NCBI GenBank assembly: GCA_947095535.1
Contig: OX352773.1
Span: 110,863,950 to 110,927,949, forward strand
Origin: Poecilobothrus nobilitatus
Taxonomy: Eukaryota; Arthropoda; Insecta; Diptera; Dolichopodidae
DNA length: 64,000 nt
Direction of reading: 5' to 3'
Both the position numbers and the translations under genes were made by a program. Shown piece by piece: positions 11,430 to 21,762 of this stretch (within the stretch, counting starts at the first letter, position 1; every line of letters starts with the position of its first letter). The notes beneath the pieces are model-generated. The model did no database searches. It was not told the origin of the DNA and saw nothing but the letters and a program-made list of their open reading frames with translations.

Positions 11430-11853
11430 TAAAATTAAAGGAGGAACAAGGTCGAAATACAAATTTATTGTTAAGTTACACATATTTTCTCAATAACAGT
11501 CATAAATTAATAATTGCTGCTGGATTTGACTGTGAATCATTTGAAGTTTTGATCATATTTCATTTTGGCTTTAATCATATTTCATCGGTATTGGTAAAAA
11601 GGCAACTGTCTTAAAATATCATTAATATAATAAATTTTATTACAAATTATTATATTAATGATAGATAAAAAATAAAAGATATAAAACATAGTTTTCATCA
11701 TGGGCTAAGATTAGCGATGGGACAAAGCATAAGTATTAACAAAGAAGATTTGGAGCAGTTTTACAATGTAAACGATTTTTTCCACGTAGTGATGACCTAT
11801 GATAAATTTGCTGAAATAAATATAAAAAACTATGTTGGGGAATATCTGAAATG
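11430..11853 (+). pseudogene. Polinton terminal gene, decayed outer copy
   Basis: Homologous to the last gene of the inner element (25120-25489). Matching segments are NLLLSYTYFLNNSHKL, GFDCESFE and, further on, GLRLAMGQSISINKEDLEQFYNVNDFFHVV. Function unknown; it follows the protease in both elements. It ends at TGA about 60 bp before the site where the younger Polinton inserted. Confidence 0.6.
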
Positions 11854-11905
11854 ATGTGGCGAGCAACAAGTATTAAGGTTGCAAAGAGAAATTTATGTAC
11901 CAATA

Positions 11906-11911
11906 CAGCGG
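11906..11911. repeat. target-site duplication, left (CAGCGG)
   Basis: Six-base direct repeat CAGCGG immediately before the AGTAGG terminus of the Polinton, matched at 26684-26689. Six bp is the standard Polinton target duplication length. Confidence 0.9.
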
Positions 11912-13070
11912 AGTAGGTATTAGGCTACTTTAGACTGGGAAAAAAAACCGGTTTAGGCGTGTCAGGAAGGCACGTGCCATTAAGGTGATTTATGGTTTAT
12001 GATAAGGTGAAGATTAAAATTAATTATAGGTGAATGTAAAATACGAGTTTATTTCCTGATTAACTTGGTTGCTGGGTAGTGGGAGTATGTTAAGAGGTTT
12101 AAGACAACTTGTTGGGGGCAATGAATCCTTTTCATGTTTTTATTATTGTTTGGGGGCAATGACTCCTTTCCATGGTTTTTATTATTGTTTTGGGGCCAAT
12201 ACCTTTCTTCTCATGTTTTTATTATTGTTTGGGGCCTATGCCTTCTTTCTCATGTTTTTGTTATTATTTGGGGTTATTCACCCCTTCCCATGTTTTTATT
12301 ATTGTTTAGGATCAATGCCCCTCCCCATTCCCTGAAAGGGAATCTAGTTTAACTACATTTTTGTGTTTATTGTAACAGGCAGTAATGAAAACAGAAGGAA
12401 ATTTTTTATAAAAAAAAAATTGCGTGCATTTTATTTTTATTTATATTTAAATTTCAATAAGCAAAAAAAAAAAAATAATTTTAGGTATGTTTAATAATAC
12501 GTCCTGCAGGTATTGATTGAAAGAGAAAAAGATTTTTTTTTTAAATATAACTTGTTTGTCAAATAATTACTACAAATTTTGAAGTTAAATGCAAAAAACC
12601 TTTGTAAATATAACACAAATTTTGATAATGAAAAAATCCGAATGACGTATAATATTAAGTTTAACAAAGTATTGAAGTTCCCCAAATTTAAGTTAAATGC
12701 AAAATACAATTTGTTTTTTATTTTTTTTTTATTTTTATTTTTACGTTTACTTTTACTTTTAAAATGAGTGATCGATGCAAATAATTAAAACCTGTTAACC
12801 TAAACGAAAACAGAAGAAAATAAATATTTTTTAAAAACTAAAAAAAATTTAAATAAAATGAACTTAAAATGAAACAATTTTTTTGAACAGTTAATAATAT
12901 TTTTTATTTATTGGAGTAATTTTATAGTTTTAACAAATTGGTCCTTCTTAATATAATTTATATTGATGCAGAAGGTAAATTCTGCCGTTCAAATGTGTTT
13001 GAATTACAACTAATATTTATACAGTGAATTTTTATTTATTACAACTTCGTTTTCTAGTGATGTTTTTTCA
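11912..13070. repeat. Polinton left terminal inverted repeat
   Basis: Matches the complement of about 25550-26683. Conserved blocks run from the AGTAGG terminus through 'gggagtatgttaag', the 39-bp array, 'gttaacctaaacgaaaaca' and 'ttacaacttcgttttctagtgatgt'. The similarity fades near 13070, just before the polymerase start. Open frames within it are on both strands and appear to be by-products. Confidence 0.85.
12125..12330. repeat. 39-bp minisatellite within the inverted repeat
   Basis: Five units of about 39 bp with the pattern 'catgtttttattattgtttgggg' plus a variable 'caatgactccttt'-like part. A shorter or diverged array is present at the mirrored place in the right repeat (26325-26490). 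Frames read through the units give a Phe/Leu-rich repetitive peptide; I do not regard it as a gene. Confidence 0.7.
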
Positions 13071-13173
13071 TTTAAAAAACAAGATAATTTGTTTTTTATA
13101 AATATTACATACGCTTTGTTTTTTATTATATAAGTATTGTAATAGTACTCTTGTACTCATCGAAAAAATAAAA

Positions 13174-16100
13174 ATGGCTAAAAGAATCATTCTTAAAAAA
13201 TTTTTTGATTCAATCTCGGGATATTTGTCACCGGTTCGGTATATAATCGAAAGTGAAAGTTTGTTATCTATAAAAAGATTTCATATATACGGGCGTAAAA
13301 CAAAATTTACAATAAAGCCGTACCGGATAATGTAGATCCAATTGATTGCATTGAGGGTGCGATACATTAGGTTATAAAAGATGTAACAAAACAAATTATT
13401 CCAACAGACAAGATTGGAATAACATTTTGCGTTGAAAGCTTTGAACATCGAGGTCCTGCATGGTTAAATTTTAAATCGGCTGACGAGTTCAAATTTAGTG
13501 ATGTTTGGGATATAATATCAAATATATTTCAAAGCAATTCTGAAGGTATGTACATTTTAACATTACTTAATTTTTTTCCTCTTATTACATAATCTTATTT
13601 TTACAGGTTTAAGTACAGATATATTTTGTATGGAAGTAATACATGTTAGACTTCCGTCTGGAACAGGAAAAGGAAAACAATATACAACTTACGAAGAAGA
13701 ATGCAAAATGCGTAAAGGTATCGTCCAAATTACAAAAAAAGATAACATGTGTATCCCTCGCGCCTTAGTACTTGCAATTTCAAAGGTGGAGAAGCACAAT
13801 TATTACGAAATGCGAAGGGATATTAAAACAATACAAACAAAACCGCAAAAGACCTAGTTTTAAAAGTGGGTTTACAAATTCCCAGTGAAGGCTGTGGTAT
13901 TTTAGAACTAAAAAAGTTTGAAGAATATCTCAGCAATTATTAAATAACAGTGTATGAACATGTAACAAAGGGGAGAGAAATTATATTTGAAGAAAATGGA
14001 CGTGGTAAAAGATTAAATTTACTGTATGACGAAAATCATTACAATGTTATTTCTTCACTAACTTCAACTTTTATGGCTCGTTATTATTGCGAGGAATATC
14101 ATATTCCTTACAATAATAAAGGTCATCACAAGTGCAGTGCATCGTGCCCTTGTTGTCAAAAATGCCCACCTTGTTCTAAATATGCTAAAAATATTTTATG
14201 CAAAGGGTGTAATAGAACATTTAGAGGTCAAGAATGTCTAGACAATCATATAGCTTCCACTTCAGTTAGGAAATGTTCTTTGCGATCAAATAAGGAAATG
14301 TTCTTACTGCTTAAAAGTTTAGAAAACTGAAAGACAACATACATCTAACGAATATTTTTGCAAAGTTTGCAATAAACATGTGTCCGAAGGTCATTTCTGT
14401 TATATTCATCAAGATCTAAGGCAGCCCAAATTGAAGGACTTTCTATATATCTTTTATGATTTAGAGACATAACAAGAAAAAAAAATTTGGAGAGAAGTTT
14501 ATTAAAGAAAATCGAGAAGAAACCAAACTACATGAACCAAACTTGTGTGTTTTTGAACAAAGATGTGACGTATGTATTGATGAAAATTCCCTACATTGTT
14601 GCCAGAAATGTAAATTTAGACAAACTATAATTAAAAAAGATAATATTATAAAACGATTTCTTTCACACAAATTGGAGGCAAAAAAAAAATTTAAAAGTGT
14701 GGTTGTAATGGTCACAATGGTCAATCGTTTGACCATCAATTTATATTCAATTATTTATTGGAACAAACAGATAAAAATAAAATTGATTATGCGAGGTACT
14801 AAAATAATTATGATGTTGATATATAACGTCAAATTCAGAGATTCAATCAATTACTTTCCAATTGGCCTATCAAAACTTCCAAAGGCATTTGGTCTACCAT
14901 CTATTTTTAAAAAGGGTTATTTTCCACATTTATTTAATAGATCTAAAAATAAAGAATATGTTGGACCATTACCTGGTGTTGGATATTATAACCCAGAAAC
15001 AATGCAAATGGAAGAGCGTAATATATTCATAAAATGATATGAAGAAAACAAGAATAATACATTTGATATGCAACGTGACATTGTTGATTATTGCATTAGT
15101 GATGTACAAGTATTAACTCAAGCATGCTTATCATTTAGAAAGTTATTTCTTGAACAATGTAACATTGAACCATTCTTAGAAGCAACAACCATCGCCTCAG
15201 CTAGTTTTTCGACGTAATTTTTTAAAACCAGACACTATTGGTTTGATTCCTAAAAACGGATATCGCTATTCTGACAACCAATCAAAAGAAGCTATTAAAT
15301 TGTTAGTTTTTGAAGAGGAAAAACGAAATATAAATATTTAACATGCGGCTAAAGGAAAAGAAGCAGTTATTGCAGGAGTTAAAATAGACGGATATTGTGC
15401 AACCACTAACCAAATTTTCGAATTTTGTGGATGTTATTTTCACGGACATCCAGTTTGTTTACAGCATAGGCGTGATGAATCATTATATGACAATAAAAAT
15501 GATACATTAAATCAACGATATGAGAGAACTATAGCTAAATCTGAAAGATTGAAGATGACGTTATTGAAATGTGGGCTTGCGAACTTAAAAAGCAATTAAA
15601 GAATCAAAATATGCAGTACTTAGAAAAACATGCGCTAATAAATAACTTACCATTAAATCCACATGATGCTTTGTATGATGGTCGAACTGGAAATGTATAC
15701 ACCTATTATAGATGCAACTCAAATGAAAAATTTAAATTTAAATTTACTATAGATCATCCTAAAATTCATGTAGGCAATTCTGTATGCTGCAAAATTAATC
15801 TTGAAAATATAGATGGTGTTATAAAATCTAAAATTTTACCACCAGAATATTTGTTTCATCCTGTATTACCGTTAAAACAAAATGGTAAACTAATGTTTTC
15901 ATTATGTTATACTTGCGGTGAAAATAAAAACGAAGAAGAATTCTGTAATCATTCAGATGACAAACGACCTCTAATTGGTACCTGGATATTATATGAAGCT
16001 TTTAAAGCTGTGGGGAAAGGGTACAAAATACTGGAAATCTATGAAATATGGGAGTATAATGTGACGCAGTATAATAAAGTAGCAAAAGCAGGTGGGCTGT

Positions 16101-17011
16101 TTTCAAATATGATGAATACATTTATACAAATGAAGCAGGAGGTATCTGATTTGCCAAGCAAATGTACAAATGAAAATGAAAAAGAACAATACATTGAAGA
16201 TTTTCTTAACAATGAAGGTGTAAAATTGCAATTTTCGAGTGTTTGTAATAATCCAGGAAAAAGATCTCTTGCTAAATTAATTCTCAACTCATTTTGGGGA
16301 AAGTTTGGTCAGACGCAAAATCAGCAAAAAACATCTGTTATAAATTCACCAGCAGAATTCTACGAGCTACTAACAAATTCAGCTTTGGAAGTTAATCATA
16401 TTCTTCCAATTAATGATGAAAATATAGTTGTAAATTGGCAGTACAAAGAAGAGACCGCTGATTGCTTATCAACAATAAATGTGTGTATTGCTGCATATAC
16501 TACGACGCGACTAAAGCTATATAGCTATTTAGAAAAACTTGAAGACCGAGTTTTATATTATGACACAGGTTCAGTTGTTTACATAAGTCGTGAAGGAGAA
16601 TATAATCCACCAACCGGTGATTTTATTGGTGATATGACAGACGAATTGGAAAGTTATGGTGTTGACGGTTATATTACTGAATTTGTTAGTGGTGGGGCTA
16701 AAAAATATGCATATAAAGTACATTGTACAGAAGATAATTCAGAAAAAGTTGTATGTAAAGTTAAAGGTATTTCCTTAAATTATACTGCGGCTAAACAAGT
16801 TAATTTTGAGACAATTAAAAATGCTGTTCTAAAACGAAAAGATAGAGAAGATATTTTAGTGATTTTTCAAAACCTTAGGTGAACTAAACATTTTGAAGTA
16901 ATTACAGTACCTGAAACAAAGCGATATCAACCAAAATCAGAAAAACTTAGTTTTCTGGAAGATCATAGTTCATTACCATTTGAATATAAAAAATTGCGAA
17001 AAGAAAATTAA
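13174..17011 (+). pseudogene. Polinton protein-primed DNA polymerase B, inner copy
   Basis: Starts MAKRIILKKFFDSIS. An intron-like GT…AG segment interrupts the N-terminal part (donor AAG|GTATGT near 13546, acceptor TTTACAG near 13606). An N-terminal DNMCIPRAL block follows, then a Cys-rich region (14080-14270), Exo I YDLET (14458) and Exo II HNGQSFDHQF (about 14715, frame-shifted). Motif A is deleted near 15735, motif B NSFWGKFGQ is at about 16290, and motif C reads YYDTGS, with Gly replacing a catalytic Asp at 16568-16570. At least five frame breaks or stops are present, including TGA at 16880-16882 before the true C-terminus at 17011. It is catalytically dead. It lies tail-to-tail with the integrase. 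Confidence 0.9.
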
Positions 17012-17067
17012 AATTAAAAAATAAAATTACATATTTGTATGTTTTTATTTAAAAATATCATTTTTAT

Positions 17068-17735
17068 TTATGTGTTATGAGTGTTATCAAATCGAAGCCA
17101 TTTTACAAATACTTTATTTCCTTGCTTTTTAATAATCTTCTCAACATCTGGGTATTTTACAGGTGTAAGCTCAGCTTGATAAAAGCCTCCAGAAATTGGT
17201 ACGCCAGTGTAGTCCGATAATTGATATGTAACAGGATAAGTATTATTGATTTTTTCAATTTTTAATATTTCAGATGACCAATTCGATTGATAACCTTTTT
17301 CAAAATGACCTTTATATTTACTTATTCTTACAAAATTTTAGGCTCAGTATAGAAATTTTTAAGTATATTTTTTCGTTTTTCGATGTGATTTTTTCAGGAG
17401 GAAGTTCTTTTGTACTATGATTTGTAGAATTATATTTCTTTATTAGTGTTTGTATAATAGCTAACCATTTATAATTCGCGTTTAAACTTTTTTCCACATC
17501 AAATTTTTCAATGTGCGGTTAAATCGTTCAACAATTGATGCTTTTAATTCACTAAATGTATGATAATAATTGACTGATTTTTCTTTCATATAATTTTGAA
17601 ATGAGGAATTAAAAAATTCCTTTCCTTGATCAGAATGAATATTCTTAGGTATTACTTTAGCCTGTTTAAAAATTGTTTTTAAAGCATTTAAAACATGATC
17701 AGCACTTTTTGTTTTGACTGGTTCCTATTTAATTT
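17068..17735 (-). pseudogene. Polinton integrase, 5'-truncated inner copy
   Basis: A retrovirus-type DDE integrase with a C-terminal chromodomain. Visible on the minus strand are EPVKTKSADHVL, the second Asp in IHSDQGKEFFNSSF (about 17630) and the catalytic Glu in KASIVERFNR (about 17535). Near 17200-17330 is the linker VRISKYKGHFEKGY…SNWSSEIL, and near 17075-17155 the chromodomain (VEKIIKKQGNKVFVKWLRFD). The N-terminal part with the first Asp is missing beyond about 17735. A frameshift near 17340-17400 splits the core from the linker. The frame ends with TAA where the fold would have Trp, as in the outer copy. Confidence 0.85.
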
Positions 17736-17823
17736 CTATATTTATATACTCTAAAACCCTTTAATTTTTAGGTATAAGATAAAGTTTCAGTTTAATTTTT
17801 GATCATTTTCACTTAATTTTCAA

Positions 17824-18241
17824 ATGGAGCCTGATTCAACTACCTTTCTATTCGATGTAGAAACAACTCGTCAAAACACAAATATCAGTGAACACCCAAT
17901 TCAAGTTAATGAAGTAACATCTACTGTGGATGATGAAGAGTTAGTGTTAACCCAGGAATTTATTCCACCAGAGGGTCAAGTTAGAAATAACATAATGCTA
18001 CAAGAAGAAATTTGGGAAGTAAATAAACAACTTAACAAAATACAAATATCAGTGAACACCCAATTCAAGTTAATGAAGTAACATCTACTGTGGATGATGA
18101 AGAGTTAGTGTTAACGCAGGAATTTATTCCACCAGAGGGTTAAGTTAGAAATAACGAAAACATAATGCTACAAGAAGAAATTTGGGAAGTAAATAACCAG
18201 GAAGGAAATCCAGATAATTTTAATAATTTCATATTATATTA
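17824..18241 (+). pseudogene. Polinton acidic protein with an internal 164-bp duplication
   Basis: Starts MEPDSTTFLFDVETT. The sequence is rich in Glu, Asp and Thr and has no recognisable domain. A 164-bp unit (from about 17881) is repeated from about 18045, giving a frame change because 164 is not a multiple of three. After a 6-bp indel the second unit runs into the natural C-terminus, NNQEGNPDNFNNFILY. A homologue starting M-x-x-DSTTF lies at 26745-27065 in the older Polinton, also next to integrase, which shows it is a genuine Polinton gene. Function unknown; acidity suggests a DNA-mimic or scaffold role at most as a guess. Confidence 0.55.
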
Positions 18242-18489
18242 AATGTACCTATATAAAATACTGAAAAATATCAGAAAGTTCAATTTTATATATTTTTATT
18301 GTTGTTTTATTTTGTATAAATTATTTAAACGAAATTGATAAAAAAGTTGTTAACCTATAAATTTTGAAAAACAGAAAATAAAAAATCTGAAATATAAGAA
18401 TTTAAAATAAAAATAAATAAAACAAACATGTTTTATTTATAATATTTTTTATTTATTGTAAAAATTATTAGGCTTTTTCATAATAGGCT

Positions 18490-18990
18490 ACTGTATAGCA
18501 GCAAGAGTATAATTGGTTGGTTCTTCAACCATTTTTAAATTATTTTCATCTTCTTTTAAGATGAAAAATCCATTATTTAAAATTTACTCACCAAAATCTT
18601 CTATAATTTTCAAATATTTTTGTGGAATAAAGATTATGAAATTGTTGGTGACAAAGGTCAACTTCTCACCATACATTGTTTTGATTTTTTTTATTTTTAT
18701 TATTTTATAGAGTCTATTAGACTCCATATCTTTTACTTTTAAGAATTTTTTTGTATTACTAGACTTATTAAAGGCTTCTAAAAGCCTTTTCCTACCACGT
18801 TGTACCGGATTTTCTTGATCTGGTTGTTGTTGCTGGTGTTGTTGTGGTCGTGGTTGTTCTTATTGAAATTGCTGTTGATGGTGATATTGATGTTGATACT
18901 GCTGATATTCTTGTAGCCTAATTTTCTTCCTTTTTGGTGGTAGTGGTACTGTTTGACAGTCCAGCAGTATTTATACAAAATTTTTTAATG
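18490..18990 (-). pseudogene. Polinton Q-rich basic protein, inner copy
   Basis: The minus strand reads VPLPPKRKKIRLQ, a Gln/His-rich stretch (QQYQHQYHHQQQ), then GRKRLLEAFNKSSN and KKFLKVKDMESNRLYKII. The same order is present on the plus strand at 31381-31840. The N-terminal basic patch could be a nuclear localisation or DNA-binding segment (inference). One stop interrupts the Gln-rich part, and the start region is degraded. The family has no known function that I recognise. Confidence 0.5.
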
Positions 18991-18999
18991 ATTTTCCAT

Positions 19000-19700
19000 T
19001 TTGAAAAATATTGATTTCATATTTCATGAGAATTTTTGTGTTACATTGTTGCAAATTTGAATTCAACAAAATAATAAGTCAATTAGATGTTACAACCAAT
19101 GTCAATTATGGGAACATATTTTATAAATAATGAACACTGTCACGCCCAAAAGGCGTCATCGATATCATATCATAACGTTACATATATAGTTAAAATCACT
19201 ATAATATTTTTAAGAAACATTACCGGATTTTTAAAAATTTTATTAACATATTATTTGTGTTGCAAATTTCAATTGAAAAATACTTAAAAGTTACTAATTA
19301 TCCTGTAAAAATTTTGTGAAAAAATCAAAAAATAAGATACAACATGTAGATTGTAATTAATTGGAATTGTATTTAATTTTTATTTGTATCAATTGAGTAA
19401 AGTTACATAATATTTAACGTAAAAAGATTATAAAAATCGAACATTGAATATTTTTTTTCGATGTTGATTTGTTAAAATAGCAGATATAATAGGTTCCATG
19501 TTTTTTATTCGTCTATGAAATCGGGTTCTGTTACGTGCGTATTGTTCATATATTCCTTTTCGAGCAGATCTGTGAGCGTAATTCTAAGTATACTTTTAAT
19601 TACGCTTTTATTCTAATATAAACTTTTAACTCCTCTTTAAAACGCACTTGTTTAATTTTGTTTTTAATGTTCATAATAATCGTAGTAGGTTAAAATTCTT
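19000..19700. other. inter-gene stretch of the Polinton, mostly non-coding
   Basis: AT-rich. On the minus strand at 19480-19600 a basic stretch (AHRSARKGIYEQYARNRTRFHRR) can be read, perhaps the relic of another small basic protein. No P-loop or other motif is visible on either strand. Confidence 0.3.
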
Positions 19701-19703
19701 ACT

Positions 19704-20199
19704 CTATAATATGTTTTGTTTTAACAAACACATGTAAATGTTTAAACAATTCTTCACAGCACATCTAAAATTATGCTTAGTATTATGTCCAGCAATAGCA
19801 CACAAAGATTTGAAACGTGGTAATTTTTGTAATGACGGTATTTCGTCATTTAAATCAAATATTTTGCTGCTAGTAATGTATTTTTCCAAAAATGTTTTTT
19901 TATGATTTCTTTTTACATAAATTTCATCAGCTGGTTCCAGAAAGTGTTTAAGAATATTACGCACTTCTAGATATTTCGTAAAACCGCTATCCCAATTAAG
20001 TCCATTGATTTTGTCTTCGCAAAATTGAATGTTATATTTAACGTCATAATTAAGTTCTGCTTCTGGATAAGGTGGTTTAAAATGATACACCTATGGTAAC
20101 AGAGTTCCTACTTCAAGGATAGCTAATTCTTTAAAAAAAAAAATACTTTTCATTTCCTCGTATATATTGTAAATCAACAATTAAAACTTGTCCCGTCAT
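19704..20199 (-). pseudogene. exonuclease-like Polinton accessory protein
   Basis: From ATG at 20199 the protein starts MTGQVLIVDLQYIRG. A run of T bases (12; 13 would restore the frame) shifts the frame near 20140, and a TAG interrupts at 20091-20093. After that an open frame gives YHFKPPYPEAEL, GLNWDSGF, LEPADEIYVKRNHKKTFLEK, IFDLND…PSLQKL and HNTKHNFRCAVKN. This pattern (a hydrophobic strand followed by Asp, an ADxIYVK block, and a C-terminal H…H…C cluster) recurs in proteins carried by insect mobile elements. I read it as a possible RNase H-fold exonuclease. That assignment is inference. Confidence 0.5.
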
Positions 20200-20423
20200 G
20201 ATAAAAGAATAGTTTAAGAATGATAATTGTATTTAGATTTTTGCGTTTCTATTCATTCTTAAAAAAAAAAAAAAGGAAAGGAAGGAAGAAAGATAAGGAA
20301 GGAACAAGAAGGAATATAATCGAATTTAGATTTTTGCGTTTATATTCATTTAAAAAAAAAAAAAAGGAAGGAAGAAAATTTTATATAAATATAGGTAACT
20401 AATGTCAATTCAACAATATTTTT

Positions 20424-20739
20424 AATATGCTTTTTCATCCATTTACATGCTGGATTCAGATAACAAAAGAGTGTGTGAAATTTTTACCAGAGGAATTTAT
20501 CTGTAATTCTTATAGCTCAAAATGTGTTTCATCAAGGTAAATTTTCCAGGAATATTTAGCTTAATTGTAAATATTTAGTACTTTTTAAGAAGCCTCGAGA
20601 TAAATCACAAATATATGAGCTAGCTCGTCAAATTTATCCAGGTCAAGTTGAAGAATTTAGAAAAGTATATAATGAAGTTACATCAAAACCATATGGTTAT
20701 CATGGTTATATTCATAGATCTTACACAGGATATAAATAA
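20424..20739 (+). pseudogene. unknown small Polinton gene
   Basis: Two protein-like pieces on the plus strand: MLFHPFTCWIQITKECVKF…EEF (20427-20538) and, in another frame, KKPRDKSQIYELARQIYP…GYIHRSYTGYK followed by TAA (20590-20739). The DNA between has an intron-like donor (AAG|GTAAAT at 20536) and a TTTTTAAG acceptor near 20590, but joining them does not keep the frame exactly, so an indel or a decayed gene is equally likely. The C-terminal piece is rich in Tyr, Lys and Arg. Family unknown. Confidence 0.35.
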
Positions 20740-20823
20740 TATATTTAAGATTGCGAAGCAATATTTTAAAAGATCAAATTTGTTTTTGCACAAGAAAATA
20801 TTTAGACAACCTTAGCAAGAAAT

Positions 20824-21147
20824 ATGAAACGTTTGAAGGCCAACCGACATAAATTGCATCTATTAAAGAATTCTAAACCAAAGTTTAAAAACATAATTAT
20901 TAAACATTGTGATCCTGAAGTAATTAAAACGTTTTGTGAAATTTCGTTAAATATTTTAAAAGGTAATTGTAATTTGAGCAAAATAACAATTGGTAAGCTA
21001 AAAAAGTATAAAAAAAAGCTGAGGGCGCTGATTTGTCCCAAAAAATCCCTTAACAACAAACGAAAGATTATAGTTCAAAGAGGTGGATTTTTACCAACTC
21101 TTTTAAATGTAGTACTATCAGGAATAATTGGAAAGTTTTTAAAATGA
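20824..21147 (+). CDS. Polinton small basic protein (RGGF family), intact
   Basis: A 107-residue open frame with strong positive charge. The layout is characteristic of a small protein found beside capsid genes in Polintons and related adintovirus-like elements. An N-terminal RHKLHLLKN segment comes first, a central IIKHCDPEVIKTFCEI…NILKGN helix-rich part follows, and a basic tract leads into VQRGGFLPTLLNVVLSGIIGKFLK, ending in a hydrophobic, membrane-active-looking tail. By analogy with adenovirus core and minor proteins it may be a particle component (inference). Its stop overlaps the start of the next gene (ATG at 21144). It is one of the few undamaged genes of the element. Confidence 0.7.
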   Translation: MKRLKANRHKLHLLKNSKPKFKNIIIKHCDPEVIKTFCEISLNILKGNCNLSKITIGKLKKYKKKLRALICPKKSLNNKRKIIVQRGGFLPTLLNVVLSGIIGKFLK

Positions 21148-21695
21148 ATAATAGTTCTTTTAATAAAATGATAATATTAAAACCTTAAATTTACGAAAAG
21201 CTTAAACAAAATTCTGACCTTGAACTAAATAAATTGAATACAAATATAGAAAAAATTATGCTTAATAAAAATTTAAACAACGTTCAAAAGTGGTATTTCA
21301 TACGTCAAAATTTATTTAAACCCCAAAACAAAAACAGAATAAAACCTACAAACAAAAAAGAAGAAAAAATTAAAGTACTGGAATCAAAAGGAATTCAGAC
21401 ACGCCCAAAATCATTACTTACAGATTTTGTTAAATACAAATACGGGATGCAATTTTCTGAGGAGGAAATTTATGAAAGGAAACCTTATGAAGAAGAAGTA
21501 TTTGATGACAAAATTCAAGATAATGTTTTTACAAAAGCATTGTCTGCTATGTCAGCTGGTGAACGCCTTAGCAAAAGAAAGTCTATTAGAAATCAAAACT
21601 TTCAATTATTTGAAACAGATACAGGAGATATTATTTATAACAGTTGCTTTAGACAGTCCCAGTCCACCTTCAAAAAAAGAAAAAACTATAAATAG
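21144..21695 (+). pseudogene. Polinton gene of unknown function with one early stop
   Basis: ATG at 21144 overlaps the previous gene's stop, as expected for packed viral-like genes. TAA at 21186-21188 is the only interruption; the frame then stays open to 21695. The protein would be about 183 residues, highly charged, probably helical and Lys/Glu-rich (NTNIEKIMLNK, KWYFIRQNLF, KYKYGMQFSEEEIYERKPYEEE). There is a Ser/Gln-rich end and no membrane segment. Its location between the small basic protein and the minor capsid suggests a structural or scaffolding role (inference only). Confidence 0.55.
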
Positions 21696-21762
21696 TGAAT
21701 ATTTGAAAAGTTAAACAAACTCAACTGAATTTTCCAATTCGTAAAACTAAATCAACTAGCAT

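Noticed and set aside
12069..12352. Phe/Leu-rich open frames resembling membrane proteins
   Set aside because: They are translations of the 39-bp minisatellite in the Polinton terminal repeat, with no conserved frame in the mirrored copy.
12491..12767. Open frames on both strands, also mirrored at 25868-26059
   Set aside because: Located inside the terminal inverted repeat, Lys/Asn/Phe-rich only because of AT content; no start context or domain.
19087..19287. 66-codon hydrophobic plus-strand frame inside the Polinton
   Set aside because: AT-rich, no homologue in the outer element, no motif; not supported as a gene.
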